Source: Parelaphostrongylus tenuis (Eukaryota > Nematoda > Chromadorea > Rhabditida > Metastrongylidae). From it: DNA of 64,000 bases. The notes under the pieces were generated by a model that worked only from the letters and a program-made list of their open reading frames with translations, was not told the origin of the DNA and did no database searches. Of the stretch, positions 21,400-33,469 are shown piece by piece (position 1 is the first letter of the stretch; each line of letters begins with the position of its first letter). Location of the stretch: assembly GCA_019055375.1 (NCBI GenBank), contig JAHQIW010001308.1, forward strand, positions 124,001 to 188,000. Reading direction: 5' to 3'. Position numbers and translations under genes: made by a program.

Positions 21400-22670
21400 T
21401 AAAGAAGGTGATTCAATGAATACACTTAGATGCACTTAAAACCTGGCGACTCCAATTAAAAGCGAAATTGGCTTCCCAAATTTGGTTTTTCTACAAGTAG
21501 ATTTCCGTAAAACTCATTTCGAGCCTTGTTTATTTTATTACTATCATTAAACTATTTGAAGATTTTGTCTACTCCGATCATATTCAAAAAGTTTCCATCA
21601 ACTATAAGAGCAGCGCCTGTTTTGTCGAAATTGGGCAACTTCATAGTTTAGTTCAACGCAGCATTGAAAAGAATTTGCATGAGTTGATAAAGAAGCGGTA
21701 TGGTACCTAACCTCAACTTATAGCCGCTTTACTTCTACCTGTTGTATTTGTGTCCCTCTGCAGAAATCTTCTGTAGCTTATATTTATAATTAAACCATGA
21801 CTGTACATCAGAGAAATTTTTCAAACATCATAGGTCTAGTTAGGAAGGTAGCTTTTCTTGAGACACTATAATTTGAAAGTTTGCTACTTCATCGACATGT
21901 AGTTTGACACAACATTATATTTTGCTCTGTTTGAACCACTCTCGATCATTCAATTGAATATTCGCAATTCTTGCTTTCTGGAATAGTTGTACCCTTAAAG
22001 CTGTGAACTTCCATCCTCAACAAGGGAAGGAAAGTCCATAAGTTAAAGAGTTGGAAACGCAGAAACTTAGCGATCTCTGGATTTCACTGTACTCACGCTT
22101 TAACAAATTCAACCTCTCATCGAAGAGAGAAAGCAATGTGATGTAAGATCGAGCCACGCTATACACAACACTGACTTGAAAACGGAGGAAGTATTAGTGC
22201 CCTCATGCCATGAGAGCATGGGTCATATAGGCATGGAGCTACGCAGAAGGAACAATGATATTACCATTATAGGGAAGAGAATGCTCATAACTAACCTGAT
22301 AGTGCTGGTTACTATAATGTACAGAGCAATGCTTTCGATACAGATATCGCGTTCAATTTATCTCTATCGTATGAATAATTATCCCAAAAATTGATGTGAA
22401 CTTTTTTGCAGTGATCCATTTCATTCAATTACATTCATAAAGAAACAGCTAAAAAAGTGGATCTTGAACGTTCGCCAGAAATAGAACCAACTTTTGAGTC
22501 AGGCGTCCCTCGCTTTGTGCGCGATAGATAGTGTTATTATTGATTTCGATGGTGTTTCGCAATGACAGTTTCACAGCAGCCAAAAACCGCTCGAAGGAGA
22601 TCAAGCTGAACTTGTAAAAAATAAGTAGAAAATTCTTTCGTTCTAAAATAAGGCGAATTAGTAGTCAAAA
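21400..22670. other. SAPCD2-like intron; no feature seen
   Basis: Nothing recognised. An additional small SAPC-domain exon could be hidden here, but I could not find one with both borders. Confidence 0.3.
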
Positions 22671-22680
22671 ATGGTCAAAC

Positions 22681-22766
22681 CCGTCAACTGGTGCAACTTT
22701 CCCCACACATGTAAGGAATGTAGGTGGCAACTGTGGGTGGTGCAGCTCGCCAAATCTCTCGCACAG
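22681..22766 (-). CDS. SAPCD2-like gene, SAPC-domain exon 2
   Basis: 86 bp. The acceptor is ATTGCAG before 22766, with an alternative ATTATAG 10 nt upstream. The donor is GG|GTTTGA at 22680, which is weak. It encodes LCERFGELHHPQLPPTFLTC, then VGKVAPVD. The LPPxxLxxxxKVAPxDG pattern matches the second half of the SAPC region in SAPCD proteins (LPxGVLxGLRxVAPxSG). It follows in phase from the exon at 25973-26046. Confidence 0.6.
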
Positions 22767-22779
22767 CTGCAATTGTCTA

Positions 22780-24090
22780 TAATGAGGAAAAATTCCAGGA
22801 AAGTTCCTAATAGTAGATTTTGCGAATTTCATCACTCCAAGTAACTTTATTAGTTCAGGATCTAATAGCTTGTTCTAACAAAATTGAGCTACGATCTTAA
22901 CATGACTAGTGTTCTTCACTTTAGTGAAACCTTTGCGTGATTCTTTCGGGAAAATGCAACAGAATGATAGAAATAGGAAATTAAGACACCAGAAAATATG
23001 TGCATGAGCCTTTTGATCAATTTAGACGAAAGAAGCGAATTTCCTATATTCTTTATTTGTGACTGCGAAATCAGAGAGATACAAAACACTCTAGATTTTC
23101 TCGACAGCTTAGAAATTTCGAATAAGAAAAGTTATATTTCTTTATGCTAACACCGAGCAGAGTATTGCCAATAAAACACTAGGTGGGAACAATTGTGTAA
23201 ACTTAACGCACATCTTTATGCCAACTAAGCAAAATGTCGAATTCCGAGCGGCGTATGACATTTGCATCATTATTGAATCATCGCACTTTTAGTATACAAG
23301 GCCTCAAGCCCACACGAAATAAAAAAAAAAAACAATGAGAACTAAGTTAGACAAGACTCTACAGAGTCCTGTTACTGTACAGTGTAAAAACTAATATCAT
23401 CACGGTAAAGCTCTCAACTTCTAAACTATTCACTGCTTTTTGCAACTTTTGTGTTCGCGATTGTTGCCGAACATTTGTTTATAAGGGAAATTGGTTTCAG
23501 GAAAAGAGTTGCCGATGGGCAAGTAGTACTATAAGCACAGTGGATAAGAACTCAATATCGTATGAGGTGTAGTTCGACTTTATTGTCAAAAAAGAGTTGC
23601 TCTATTTCAGTGATAGGATCATTTAGCACTGGTAGGAGATGAAGCAGTTTTTGGTTCACTCGCATATTTTTTGATGAAGACCTCTGTCGTAATCTTTATA
23701 TTGTAATTTAGAAAGACGTAATAATTAATTTGACCTACTGAGCACAAAAAAAATAAATCATAGTCCGGTTGCAATGATAATTTGGTTTTATTCTGTTATA
23801 TGGAAGAAAATGAAGAAGCGATCCCTTATACCGTAAACGAACTATTTATGAGAGTGTTAGTACTCATTCGAAAGGATAAATTTCTGGCCACTGCAGTAAA
23901 TACTTGTCTGGAGGCCTTCTCGTATTGCTGTAGCATTCAAAATTAAATTATGCTTCACATTCGCCCCATGCCTTCATTTTATCACGCTTAGGATTCAGTG
24001 TAAGTACGAAAAGTATATGAGCGTGTAGAGGAGATCTTCCAGTACGAGTTATACTTTTTTCTGAAGTTTTTCGTAAAAGCAGATACAAAT
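22780..24090. other. SAPCD2-like intron; no feature seen
   Basis: AT-rich sequence with a short poly-A at about 23322. Nothing recognised. Confidence 0.3.
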
Positions 24091-24119
24091 CTAATATCAG
24101 TCACAAAAATCGCACTTTA

Positions 24120-24830
24120 CATGTGAGCTGTGCCAGCGCGATATCGATTAATAGCGTATCGACAGCGACCAGCACACATTAGTCGACAAGCAAATGCGCA
24201 GCGCATGGAAACTCGATCTTGACCTCACTGCTACAGTAAAATGAACCAGCTTTTTCAGAAAATAAAGGGAGCGTTGAAATCGCCGAAACTTACACGATCG
24301 AGTGGTCACGCAAAATTTAGGGAAGAGCTTTATTCCGAGAGGAACGTGCGTGTGAATAAAATACAAAACTTTTCTTTTTGCTACAACATTAAAAGAAGCT
24401 TTCTGAAAAACAAACATATTTTTAAATTTCTCAAAATTTGAGCTATCAAACAATTATTAGCAATCTAACAAAAAATTTTTGCTCAGCGAAACATAAGCGG
24501 GATAAGACGAAAAGGTAAAAGTGCGTGTGAAACGTAATTTTATTTTAAACGTTACAGCGCTGTAAAAAAAATCTTCGCAAAAAACAAGTAATTAGTGCAG
24601 TAGCTCGGAATTTAAGCTTTCGAATAATGGCTAACACTCTTATTGAGATTCTTATGCAACGAAAAAAATTGTTTCTTCACTTCGTCTCGTCTAACAGAGA
24701 AGAGCAAGATATTTTTCACACAGGTTATAATGTCTCATACGTGTCCACCTTTGCCAGGAATGTAGGCAGTATTGTACAAAATTCATTATTCCTTGAACGT
24801 TGTAATGAAGCCGAGAAGTAATTCGTTTTA
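24120..24830. repeat. dispersed repeat family R
   Basis: Contains the family landmarks AAGCTTTCGAATAATGGCTA and, shared with 39960-40080, CACGTAATTTAATTTTGAGTG-like and GTTACAGCGCTGTAAAAAAA-like blocks. Other copies lie at 39440-40080, 46080-46330, 49240-49570, 50430-51300, 54790-55400 and 62200-62600. It is non-coding in all copies. Confidence 0.5.
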
Positions 24831-24839
24831 CCGCGCAAA

Positions 24840-25965
24840 AAAAAGTGAATCATTAGCAAAAAAATCCTTTGTTTTTTGCTCAACTCCTGTGAAATCCAAT
24901 CACCAGATTGTTCCTGGGTTCTAAATTCGATTAGGATCTTTGGACGTGTTTCTGCGCTAAGGACGTTTAGTTATTCCTAAATATTCGACCTTCTTGTATT
25001 CATCTATAACCAGTACCTTGAACTCGGCCTCAATTAGAATTGCGGGCAATTTACGCTTTCAAAATCTTATATTCTATAGACATAGAAGCTCAACACCTTC
25101 TTGAATATAGTGTAAACGATAAAAGCGAAATCATTTTCAGAGGTTTCCATTACAAAAAATGCTTTATAGATGACAGCGACACGACAGAGGTATTAAGCAC
25201 GTTGTGGATCAGCAGCATGATATTTTTGACACATGCTGTCTAATGTACAGTGAAAATAATAATTAGAATTCTAATGAATTATATTTCCAGTTCAAAGGAA
25301 GGGGCTTGACAATCAGCCCAACATATGGGACTTTATCATGTATTGGCCATTAAGACAGTCAGTTTGTATGTTGATCCTGGTTCAGAAATCATATGCTTAT
25401 GGAAACATTATGAATGGACGTAATCGATCACAATTCTTTATTTAACCACTTTTCAGCAGTGGCATGATGTTGTAATTATTTACAATAAAGTTGAGTGAGA
25501 TTACGAACTGCGAATAACGGTCGGGAGTTAAACACGCGTACCACCCTTCACTACCGAGGTTCCTGTTCTGCTGAAATTTTTTATGCGATACAATGTATCA
25601 ATACTGCCAGCAGGCAAACGTCGACCGTTTGATCTGGTAAACACATATCCGCAATAAGCTCAGTTGGACTCACAGCATCCTTGCAAAGAGTGAGATGCGG
25701 GATTCAACTTCCGTTCACTCAACATTATTGGATACCTTGTGCATATACGTTTTGTGGGAAGGTGTTAATTGATTGGTTGCGTAATGGTCAATTATCGAGT
25801 AGGTTTCGTGGGATAATGACTGACGAAAAGTCCAACGAGAAAATCGAAAAGGAAACGATACGACGATACATACAGGGATGTGTGGAAATGCTGTCATCGT
25901 TGCAAAAAACTCTATCGTCTCAAATGAGCGCGTCAACAAAGGACACAAATGAACAACAGAACGTA
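24840..25965. other. SAPCD2-like intron; no feature seen
   Basis: Nothing recognised. The plus frame at 25681-26043 is the antisense shadow of the exon at 25973-26046 plus intron. Confidence 0.35.
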
Positions 25966-25972
25966 AAATTAC

Positions 25973-26046
25973 CGTTTCGTATCGAACCTTTCCACTGCGA
26001 GTTGTATCCAAAATATCAAAGAGAATTCGAAGAGATTCAATAAACT
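25973..26046 (-). CDS. SAPCD2-like gene, SAPC-domain exon 1
   Basis: Encodes FIESLRILFDILDTTRSGKV, then RYET. It is an EF-hand-like helix-loop-helix very close to the SAPCD2 N-terminal block (FLQSLRTLFDILDDRRRG). The donor is ACG|GTAATT at 25972. The 5' border is uncertain. An acceptor CATCCAG lies at 26047-26053, but the frame stays open upstream with LHPEF preceding, which also matches the family. The exon may therefore begin near 26090 after TTTAAG. No ATG is in frame, so a 5' exon is missing. Confidence 0.8.
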
Positions 26047-26099
26047 CTGGATGCAAGTCCGGTGATATATTTTCATATCCTTAAATAACATCTTGTAGC

Positions 26100-29000
26100 T
26101 CATTACTAAGCATTTCACGGCGATACTTAAAAACGGTTTTTAGACAGTATGTTAGTTCAAACCAAATGAGTGACTGCAACGGGTCAACTTTCGTCATGAC
26201 TGAAAAAATGTGAGAAGAAAACTTACGCATTCTTAGGTAGGATAATGCACACTGTCCACTATGAAGGCGTAGGTGCTAGCTGCGGACAGAACGATTGCAA
26301 TGTGCTAAAAATAGGCACAGTGAAGAGGCATAACAATGGAGCTATGACTGGAATACCAATGTGACAACAGACGAATGCCGACATACAATCGTATTATTAG
26401 TTCCGTATGAAAGCCGTTTTTTGATACAACTTTTGGCATCAGGACCTTTATTTTCTACTGTCTTCAGAAGGGTGGCAATCATTCGCAGCTTGTCGGACTT
26501 TACCATGATATTAGTTGCTCTTAGTTGACATAAAAATGTTTATTTCCTTTTTAGCTTAGGTGATGGCTTTCAGAGCGAAACTCCAGAAGCATATTGTAGC
26601 AATTTAGTAATTAAACACTCCGTAGCCTGAAGGGATTAGATTGACTGAACAAGTAATGCGAAACACCAAATGATTTCTAGCGATGTTCTGAAATATTTCA
26701 AACGACTAATGTCTGTTTAGTTAGATCTAACTTGCTATCACGTGCATGGCTGCCTCTATTTTGCAAAATTGGAAGTAAAACTAAACATGTTATTATGAAA
26801 ACGAGAGAATGGGGATCGTTGGGATATAAACTGCAAAAAATTTAATCTTGGATATAAGTCATGGAATCTGAAATCTCTATTTGGGACAATTATGAATGCA
26901 GTGGTGAAATCGGAATGACTTATTTCTTACGAAGAAATGAAAAAAGACCATGCAAAAGCTTGATGATATTGGTACCTCTGCAGAACAGTTTGCCTCAAGC
27001 TGTTGAGGTTTATAACGTGAAAGAAAGTTTGGAGGAAAGACGAGAAAACTTTTCAACGTGTGAATCGTTTTGGCGACACATTTGTTAAAAGCGCATGGGT
27101 AGCTAGTATCTTAATTGAAGATACAAGTTAGTAAATATCAAATCCTATGAAATCACGACACTAAAGTTAAAAGTGGCTAAACGATTCTGTGGAGTTATGA
27201 CTGTCGTAGAGCGAGCGTAATACGGGAGAAAATTCAGTACGATATGGGAGAGGATTCCGATAAGTACAGAGCTAACAAAAGACGCCAATCACTGTAGCTA
27301 AAGAGGTCAGCGCGGGTCAACGAGTTTCTTCTTTGTGTTCTCTAATATGATAGAAAGATATTTCAGTATTAATATGGACTTGATTACGATTATAACTCCA
27401 CTAATGAGTAGCTAGAAATCATGTCCCGTTAGCTGGTAATTAGTGACAGATGCAGCCAGAATCTATCTGAATATTGAATGTCAATGGCAATCATTGTCTA
27501 ATGATTTCAAATTATTTCAGGAAACAATTCCATTCTCTTCTGGTGAAACTTTTATAGCACTAATGTACTAACTTCTAAGCTTCAGCTATCATCTGTTTGA
27601 ATGACGGAATCAAGATTGTAGTTGTACGAGAGAACGTATGCTTCTGATCGCCTGAGAGAAAGCGAAATTAGGCCAGATGATATCTTTCGACGAGAGAGAT
27701 ATGCAGCGAATGGAACCTAAATATGTAATGGGATATGTTCACAAATGTTGAATCAATCCATTCGTCACATTAGGCTGAGAATGTCGAATGTGCCAATGTC
27801 TAGACATGCACTATCTAGTGACAATTACATGACAGGCCAATAAAGCTCATAATTGGCAACATCGTCCTTCGAAAAGGAGCGAATCACAAAAAAATTGATT
27901 GTGAATTGTGATTCAGTTCTGCTTCTTCTCATGTCAAATTGAGTTGAGCTTTTTTTTTGTTCATCAGAAGCAATGAAGCAGTAGTTACCAAGTTTAGAAA
28001 AAGAAACGCTTAGTTACATTATGAGCACATCAACTCCTTATGATTAATGCATCAACAAACAAGAATGAATTTCTCAACATTACTTTCCTACTCATAAACT
28101 AGCCAGTAACTGAACATCCATTAAGTAGATTATATCGCCTTATTCTCATTCTGTTACACAATTAGTTGAACAGAGAAATAATATGGTCGTTTCATCGAAA
28201 AAAATTGCAAAACTGAGCGATGTGTTGATAGACCAACTCCGAAAATCCTTCAGTGGAATAGATTTTTGGCTTTGTTAGACAATAGATTGAGAACTACGTA
28301 CGTGGAAGCCTTAAGATGTCCGTTCTATTCGTTGCACTGTAGCTGACAAATATTACAATTATTTCAAATTCGTTTTCTTCTCGTTCATCGAAAAAACAAC
28401 AGAGCAAATTATTCAAGACGATTGGTAAATTTTGCAAAAACTTGGCTAAATGAACATTTCTACTATATAGTAGTAGCAGTCTTGTAACGGAGTGCTGTTT
28501 CTTTGCTGGATATCATAGAGAAAACTGTAATATTTACACGTAACAACACTATACAAGCAAATTTTGGAAAAAGAAAAGCTCAATAAAAAAACTATTAACT
28601 GGAGTTGATCGTACGTGAGCTAATCGACTACGGTGACTGGAAGACAGAACAGCCACAATACGGGGGATGGGGGCAACGACGAATAGACGGACTATCGTAC
28701 ATGCTGAGCGCCTTAGTGTCTCTGCGGCGCCCCGAAACTCTCCTCTCCGAGTGAATATGTAGTACCACCGACAAAGCATACACCATAGGACACACATATT
28801 GTGTGCACTTATCGTCGCAGCAATGAACACTCTTGTTATATGGTGGATTGAAAAGGAGGCTGAGTGACACAACAACACATCACTAATAAACTCATTCATT
28901 AAAGAAGCTTTGAAATTACGCTGAACCCATGCATGATATGTAGAAATCTCTGTCCTCCCTTGATTTTGGCACCATAGGACCATTTGAATTTTTTGATGGA

Positions 29001-29955
29001 AAAAGGCGGAACGAACCTTATGAGGCGCTAAACACACTTATCTTCCATGGAAATTGAGCAAAGACACGAAAGATTCAATATATTTGCTTTCATCATGTTA
29101 TTTAACAAATTCTGTGGTCGGCGTTTAACACTTTCACAATTCTTAATGTCCAACCGACCAGATTAACTACTTACACCTAAAAAGAGGTTTTTTCTGAAAT
29201 CTTAATCTTGCATCAGAAACATTGAGCCTTTTGACGACCGTGCGTACGCTTTTGTGTACGCATAGCCGTTTTGAGCTGGCTTGAGTGAATGAATCACTTG
29301 ACTGAAACAATCTAAGTCACTTTTAGAGCTTTTTTTACCACCTTGTAAACCGACGGAGAGAACGCTAATCTCAATAAGATAACTAGTAACACAAAACTGA
29401 CTATCGATCACTAGATTGATACTGATTTCAGTGATATGTCCAGCCACAAAGCGATTGGTTGGTTGTCATGGGAGTAAACGTGCTTTGTCTACGCATTATT
29501 AGTTTAGCCATCTCTGACGGTACTAGTTTTTTACTTACCTATTACAGAAAAACTCAGTGTACCTGGTAATATTTCCTATAAATCTGAATATAGCTGCGCT
29601 CAACGTCACAATTCAGAGTTGACACCTAAGTCAGAAATTCAACTAATATTGTCATCGAATTCTTTCCACACTCGAATGAAATGCTTGTACTTCTGTGTTT
29701 GACAAACGTAAATCAACATAGTAACACCAAAAAAATGCAATTAAAAAGTGTAGCTGTTCAAGTTAGTGTAAATATCATAAAGTCCATATTTATAGAAAAA
29801 ATGCGGATGCAAAAAAATCTGCCTACATCAAGCGTGGTGTTTTTCGCGAGTACCGATGTTGTAACGATATCTGTTGAGCGATTCAATCAATGCAAAAGCA
29901 AAAGCTGTCATCATGTAAATCTGAATTACAAATACGAAATCACAACGACTGATTA
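26100..29955. other. no gene recognised
   Basis: Probably the first intron or upstream region of the SAPCD2-like gene. A GC-rich patch on the minus strand at 28640-28760 contains open frames (28549-29037 and 28628-28870), but no motif or clear splice set links it to the gene. Otherwise AT-rich and featureless. Confidence 0.3.
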
Positions 29956-29962
29956 GAGAAAA

Positions 29963-30237
29963 CAAGGAGGCGGAAATCGAGTGGCTGTAATGCTCGTCGC
30001 GACGCGGCGCGAGGCTGATCCCCACTTCCATCACTCTCCGGCAGTCAACAACGAACTCCCTATGAACTCCGAACTCGCTACAGCTAGGCTATCCACGAAC
30101 TGCGAAGAGACGGGCTTAGCCAGTATTTCACGACTTCCAAGAAGAAGATGAAAATGAATGGAATGGTGGAAGTACTGGAATCCGCAGTGGAGAAAAAGGA
30201 TTATGAGACGGACCATATAAAGTGCTAAAAATTACTG
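29963..30237 (+). repeat. S1 SINE-like element
   Basis: Head GAGTGGCTGTAATGCTCGTC, body CTCTCCGGCAGTCAACAACG, AGCTAGGCTATCCACGAACT, then GAAGTACTGGAATCCGCAGT and tail GAGAAAAAGGATTATGAGAC. Same layout as the copies at 12905 and 33178. The head is less tRNA-like than at 33178. Confidence 0.7.
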
Positions 30238-30399
30238 AAAACACGCCTAGCTTACCACGGATTCACTTTATACAACAGGATTTCTGAGATGTCGATATGG
30301 AACTGCATATGAATGGTTCTTGAGAATCGGTGAAAGTTGATGTTACAAGCTGAATTTATCCAAATCATATGTACTCTGCAATCTTTCTGGGTGCTCTAC

Positions 30400-30455
30400 A
30401 CACATATATATATATATATAATATATATATATATAAATATATGTATATACATATT
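30400..30455. repeat. TA microsatellite
   Basis: CACACATATATATATATATA-type run, about 50 bp of alternating TA. Confidence 0.9.
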
Positions 30456-30459
30456 CATA

Positions 30460-31960
30460 GCGTCATTCGTTCTCTCATGTGCAGTTTTGTAAGAAATATT
30501 GCCAATTTAACTGCCTGATGACATTGCTAGGCAGCAGATCATGACAAAACTTCACTACAGTCCTATGAGGAAATATTTATTACTTTTAATTTATATAGTT
30601 GCTGTAGATAACCTGTCATTACATGTGCTGTGAGCGTCCCAACACCTCGAGCATCCAATTCCTTTTCTCGCATCCTTCACAAAGACCTTCAAACATTTCA
30701 GGTGTTCTTTTGTCTGCTGCTTCGAGGATTTTCGTGTTCTCTATGAATGTCATATAATGCTTCGATTTGCAGGAGAGCGTTAAGAGATGGGTCAACCCAA
30801 TACCTTGCTTATGTTAGTCTGCATCACTTACCACGCTGCTATCATTTCCTTATAATGGAAATAAGCGAGAAGTACACGTGTCTGTCGGAGGCACTTAATA
30901 AGTTGTGAGTATTTTGAGCACTGAAGATTAGTACTATGCATGCAAACTTTTTGTGGCATACATAAAGCGTCGCTAAAGAAAGAGCCTTTGTCACTGCAGA
31001 TTATCCTTTATCTCTCCTTGATTTACACATTCGCTATGGTAGTAGAGACTTGTATATATATGCATTAATCACCTTATCTTACTGAATTACCGCCTAAGGA
31101 GAAAGTTAGACACGCCATTTTATCGACGTTTTCCCAATGAGATTTGCTATTAAGTTCAACGTAAATCCTCTGTAAAACTTTCAATTACGAGAACGCTGAG
31201 ATACGAGCAAAAAAATGGAACCTAAAACGATTCGATAATCGCTTCTATTCAGCATATTTAAGTCCATTGAAACTAATCTACTTTGCACCATCAGGTTCAC
31301 AATAAAGGATTCCGATGTTGGCGCAAGTCCATTGTGACTAACCGGTGCCATATTCCCACAAGAATTAGACCGCTTTCGTAGATCTCAGATTTCATAAATT
31401 TGCCCTTTCGTATTCTACACAACGTCGCTGTATCGGTGGCTAGAATTAATTACGTTGAACTTGTGGGGCTTTATTGTAGAGAATGTGCATGTCCACGACG
31501 CGGTGCTTCAGTGAGCTGGGTATAAACACTGTTATTTTTAGCAGGTTGTCCCATAACTCCTCCCGCATTTTGACACCTTTACTGATTCAATCAATTTTAT
31601 TCAAACAAGCTAATAATCATTAATGTAATGGCCGTCGTGATCAATAATATGCAACCATGCGTTAAGCAAAAATTAATTGCCTTCCCCTCTCTCCACAGAC
31701 GGAATGAGGCTGGCTATGAGGCTGGCAATCAAGGAAATTAATGAGGTGACTTTCATGCTGACGGTAGTATTTAGATTTGTTCCTTCCGCAGATGCTGCTT
31801 TAGGGGACTTGAGAGAAATGAATTTTTAAGAATGTTTAAAACCTTACCCGAGGTTGTTACGCCAGGGCTATACACACGAGTTTCGGAGATCTTGCCTTTC
31901 TTGAACATTCTCAAAAATTTGTATTGAATGTTTATTGCGAGGTTTTGAAAACAGTAGATG
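30460..31960. other. no gene recognised
   Basis: AT-rich, with no exon, RNA gene or shared repeat recognised. Confidence 0.3.
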
Positions 31961-31964
31961 CTAT

Positions 31965-32215
31965 GACTCCAGAGATAATATCCGATGGCACAATATTATG
32001 GCCATACGGTGGGTGTGGTGTCATAGTTCAGCCCAGTTTCTCCAAAATATGGTGAGTCGACTTTGCAATTTGAGGTTGACGGTCAATGGATTGAAACATC
32101 ATTTTGCTGTCGTTAAACTCATTAAGATGACGAGCGATGGTATTACGGTCGTGTCTAAGTGCCCCGTCGACAGCCTTTTGACAATAATCCGATAAAAAAT
32201 AGAAAAAGTTGATCA
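31965..32215 (-). pseudogene. mariner transposase fossil
   Basis: The minus strand reads RHDRNTIARHLNEFND, SIDRQPQIAKSTHHILEKLG, then after a stop TMTPHPPYGHNIVPSD at about 31980. This is the mariner order of HDNxRPHxAK, helix and PHPPYSPDxxPSD. It has an in-frame stop and a truncated C-terminus. It is the best preserved relative of the fossils at 430 and 35040. Confidence 0.75.
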
Positions 32216-32219
32216 AAAG

Positions 32220-33170
32220 AATAGTGGCGGAAGAAATATTGAGAGAGCTCGATACATGTCTAGGAACGACAAGCGTTGTCGTGGAATGGAAAAAAGCACT
32301 CTCAACGTGACTGAGTTGGAAGATAGGTACAATTTATGGCATGGAACTCATTGAATTACAATAGTTGTCATCATCTGCATTTCTATTCTTAACAGTTGAA
32401 TAAGGAATAAATATGTTATCGACGATTGCAGTTGTCATTACTTCAAACAGCCAGTCTTCCTATCTACTGAGCGGAGTCCAGTGTTCCATGCACTCGCAGC
32501 GTTCTCTCGGATTCATAATCCAAAAGAGTGATCGAATCACTTGCGTATGGATTCCACCTCTGTTTGAGGGTTGTCCATTTCATTACAAATATCATTGAGT
32601 GCTGTAGACGTGACACTTCCTAGTGTTCTCGGCAAGAAGAGATAGGTAATTTCCCTTTCAAAATATGGAGAGTTAATTGTTTTGAGTCAAGTCTGGCAAC
32701 AATTTCGATACTCAAAAGGAATATGATGGTTGGCAGGTCGGAGACAACGCCAATTCGTATCGTGCTCATGATGAGCATCAGTAATGCTGCCAAGAAATCT
32801 TCTACTTTCATACTTGCAAAAACAGTTCAGTTGTTACCTGTGATCAAACTTTTTAGTACGCTATGGAGAATTGATATCGACCACAGCGGCTGCCGAACCC
32901 TTATACACATTTGAATATATCTGTGAGAGATGAACATAAAGTATGAGAGAATAGAAAAAATATTGAGATCCACACTATATTTAGCTCTGGGTGAAGTACA
33001 AATTAAGCTTAGAGTAGAGCGCTATTTGATTCTGTGGTACTCAGCCGGTATAATAACTACTTCAATTTGGTCTCCAACATAGAGAAAACATTTCAAAAGC
33101 TCTAAGGTATAGAGGTTTGGGCAGTGAAGCTTCAATCTTTGATCAATCAAAATTGAATACTGTCGCATAG
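32220..33170. other. no gene recognised
   Basis: Open frames on both strands (32620-32811 minus, 32723-32914 plus) overlap each other and show no family motif. Confidence 0.3.
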
Positions 33171-33177
33171 AAGGATC

Positions 33178-33460
33178 GGGACGCCGTGGCCGAGTGGTTG
33201 TGATGCTCGTCACAACCCACGTAGAGCTGTGCCCCACCCCCACCCCCACCCCCTCCAGACCTCTCCGGCAGTCAACAAAAGCGCCCTTTAGAAGGCCACA
33301 CCTAGGCTATTCTCGAGCTGCAAGGAGACTCGCTCAACCAGTATTCTGGCGGCGTTCAGGTAAAAGGGAAAAACGATTTGAATGCTAGAAGTACTGGAAT
33401 CCGCACAGTGAAAAAATGGTGCCAAGACGGACAATTGAATTGTATAAAGAAAGGCCACTT
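33178..33460 (+). repeat. S1 SINE-like element, best head
   Basis: The head GACGCCGTGGCCGAGTGGTT then GTGATGCTCGTC is a tRNA(Ser/Leu)-type A-box region. A CCCCAC-rich run (about 33232-33255) follows, then CTCTCCGGCAGTCAACAAAA, CTAGGCTATTCTCGAGCTGC, GCTAGAAGTACTGGAATCCG and the tail AGTGAAAAAATGGTGCCAAG. It is full-length judged against the other copies, about 280 bp. Confidence 0.75.
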
Positions 33461-33469
33461 TTTACCCTT

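Larger units (their letters stand above)
2076..26046 (-). other. gene span: SAPCD2-like protein, ten exons seen, 5' end missing
   Basis: This is one minus-strand gene assembled by eye from exons with GT/AG borders and matching phases: 25973-26046, 22681-22766, 21345-21389 (uncertain), 17087-17219, 8673-8786, 8327-8453, 8096-8205, 6532-6678, 4867-4989 and 2076-2186. The joined product is about 355 residues plus an unseen N-terminus; vertebrate SAPCD2 has about 390. Two blocks support the family call: an N-terminal FIESLRILFDILD block, and a C-terminal coiled-coil block containing a WY pair and a KRKRLLGQ-type end. SAPCD2 is known as a cortical regulator of spindle orientation and planar division that acts through LGN/NuMA. 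The role in this animal is inference. Introns are up to about 8 kb and full of transposon debris. The first exon must lie upstream of 26046. Confidence 0.65.

Noticed and set aside
25681..26043. 120-codon plus frame
   Set aside because: It is the antisense shadow of the SAPC-domain exon at 25973-26046; the minus strand carries the recognisable motif.
28549..29037. 162-codon minus frame in a GC-rich patch, possible first exon of the SAPCD2-like gene
   Set aside because: Alternative frames are equally open, no splice donor gives the required phase, and no family motif is seen.
29202..29447. Minus-strand frame with a TTTCAG acceptor at about 29308 and coding-like Ser-rich sequence
   Set aside because: No downstream donor and no link to another exon; kept as unsupported.
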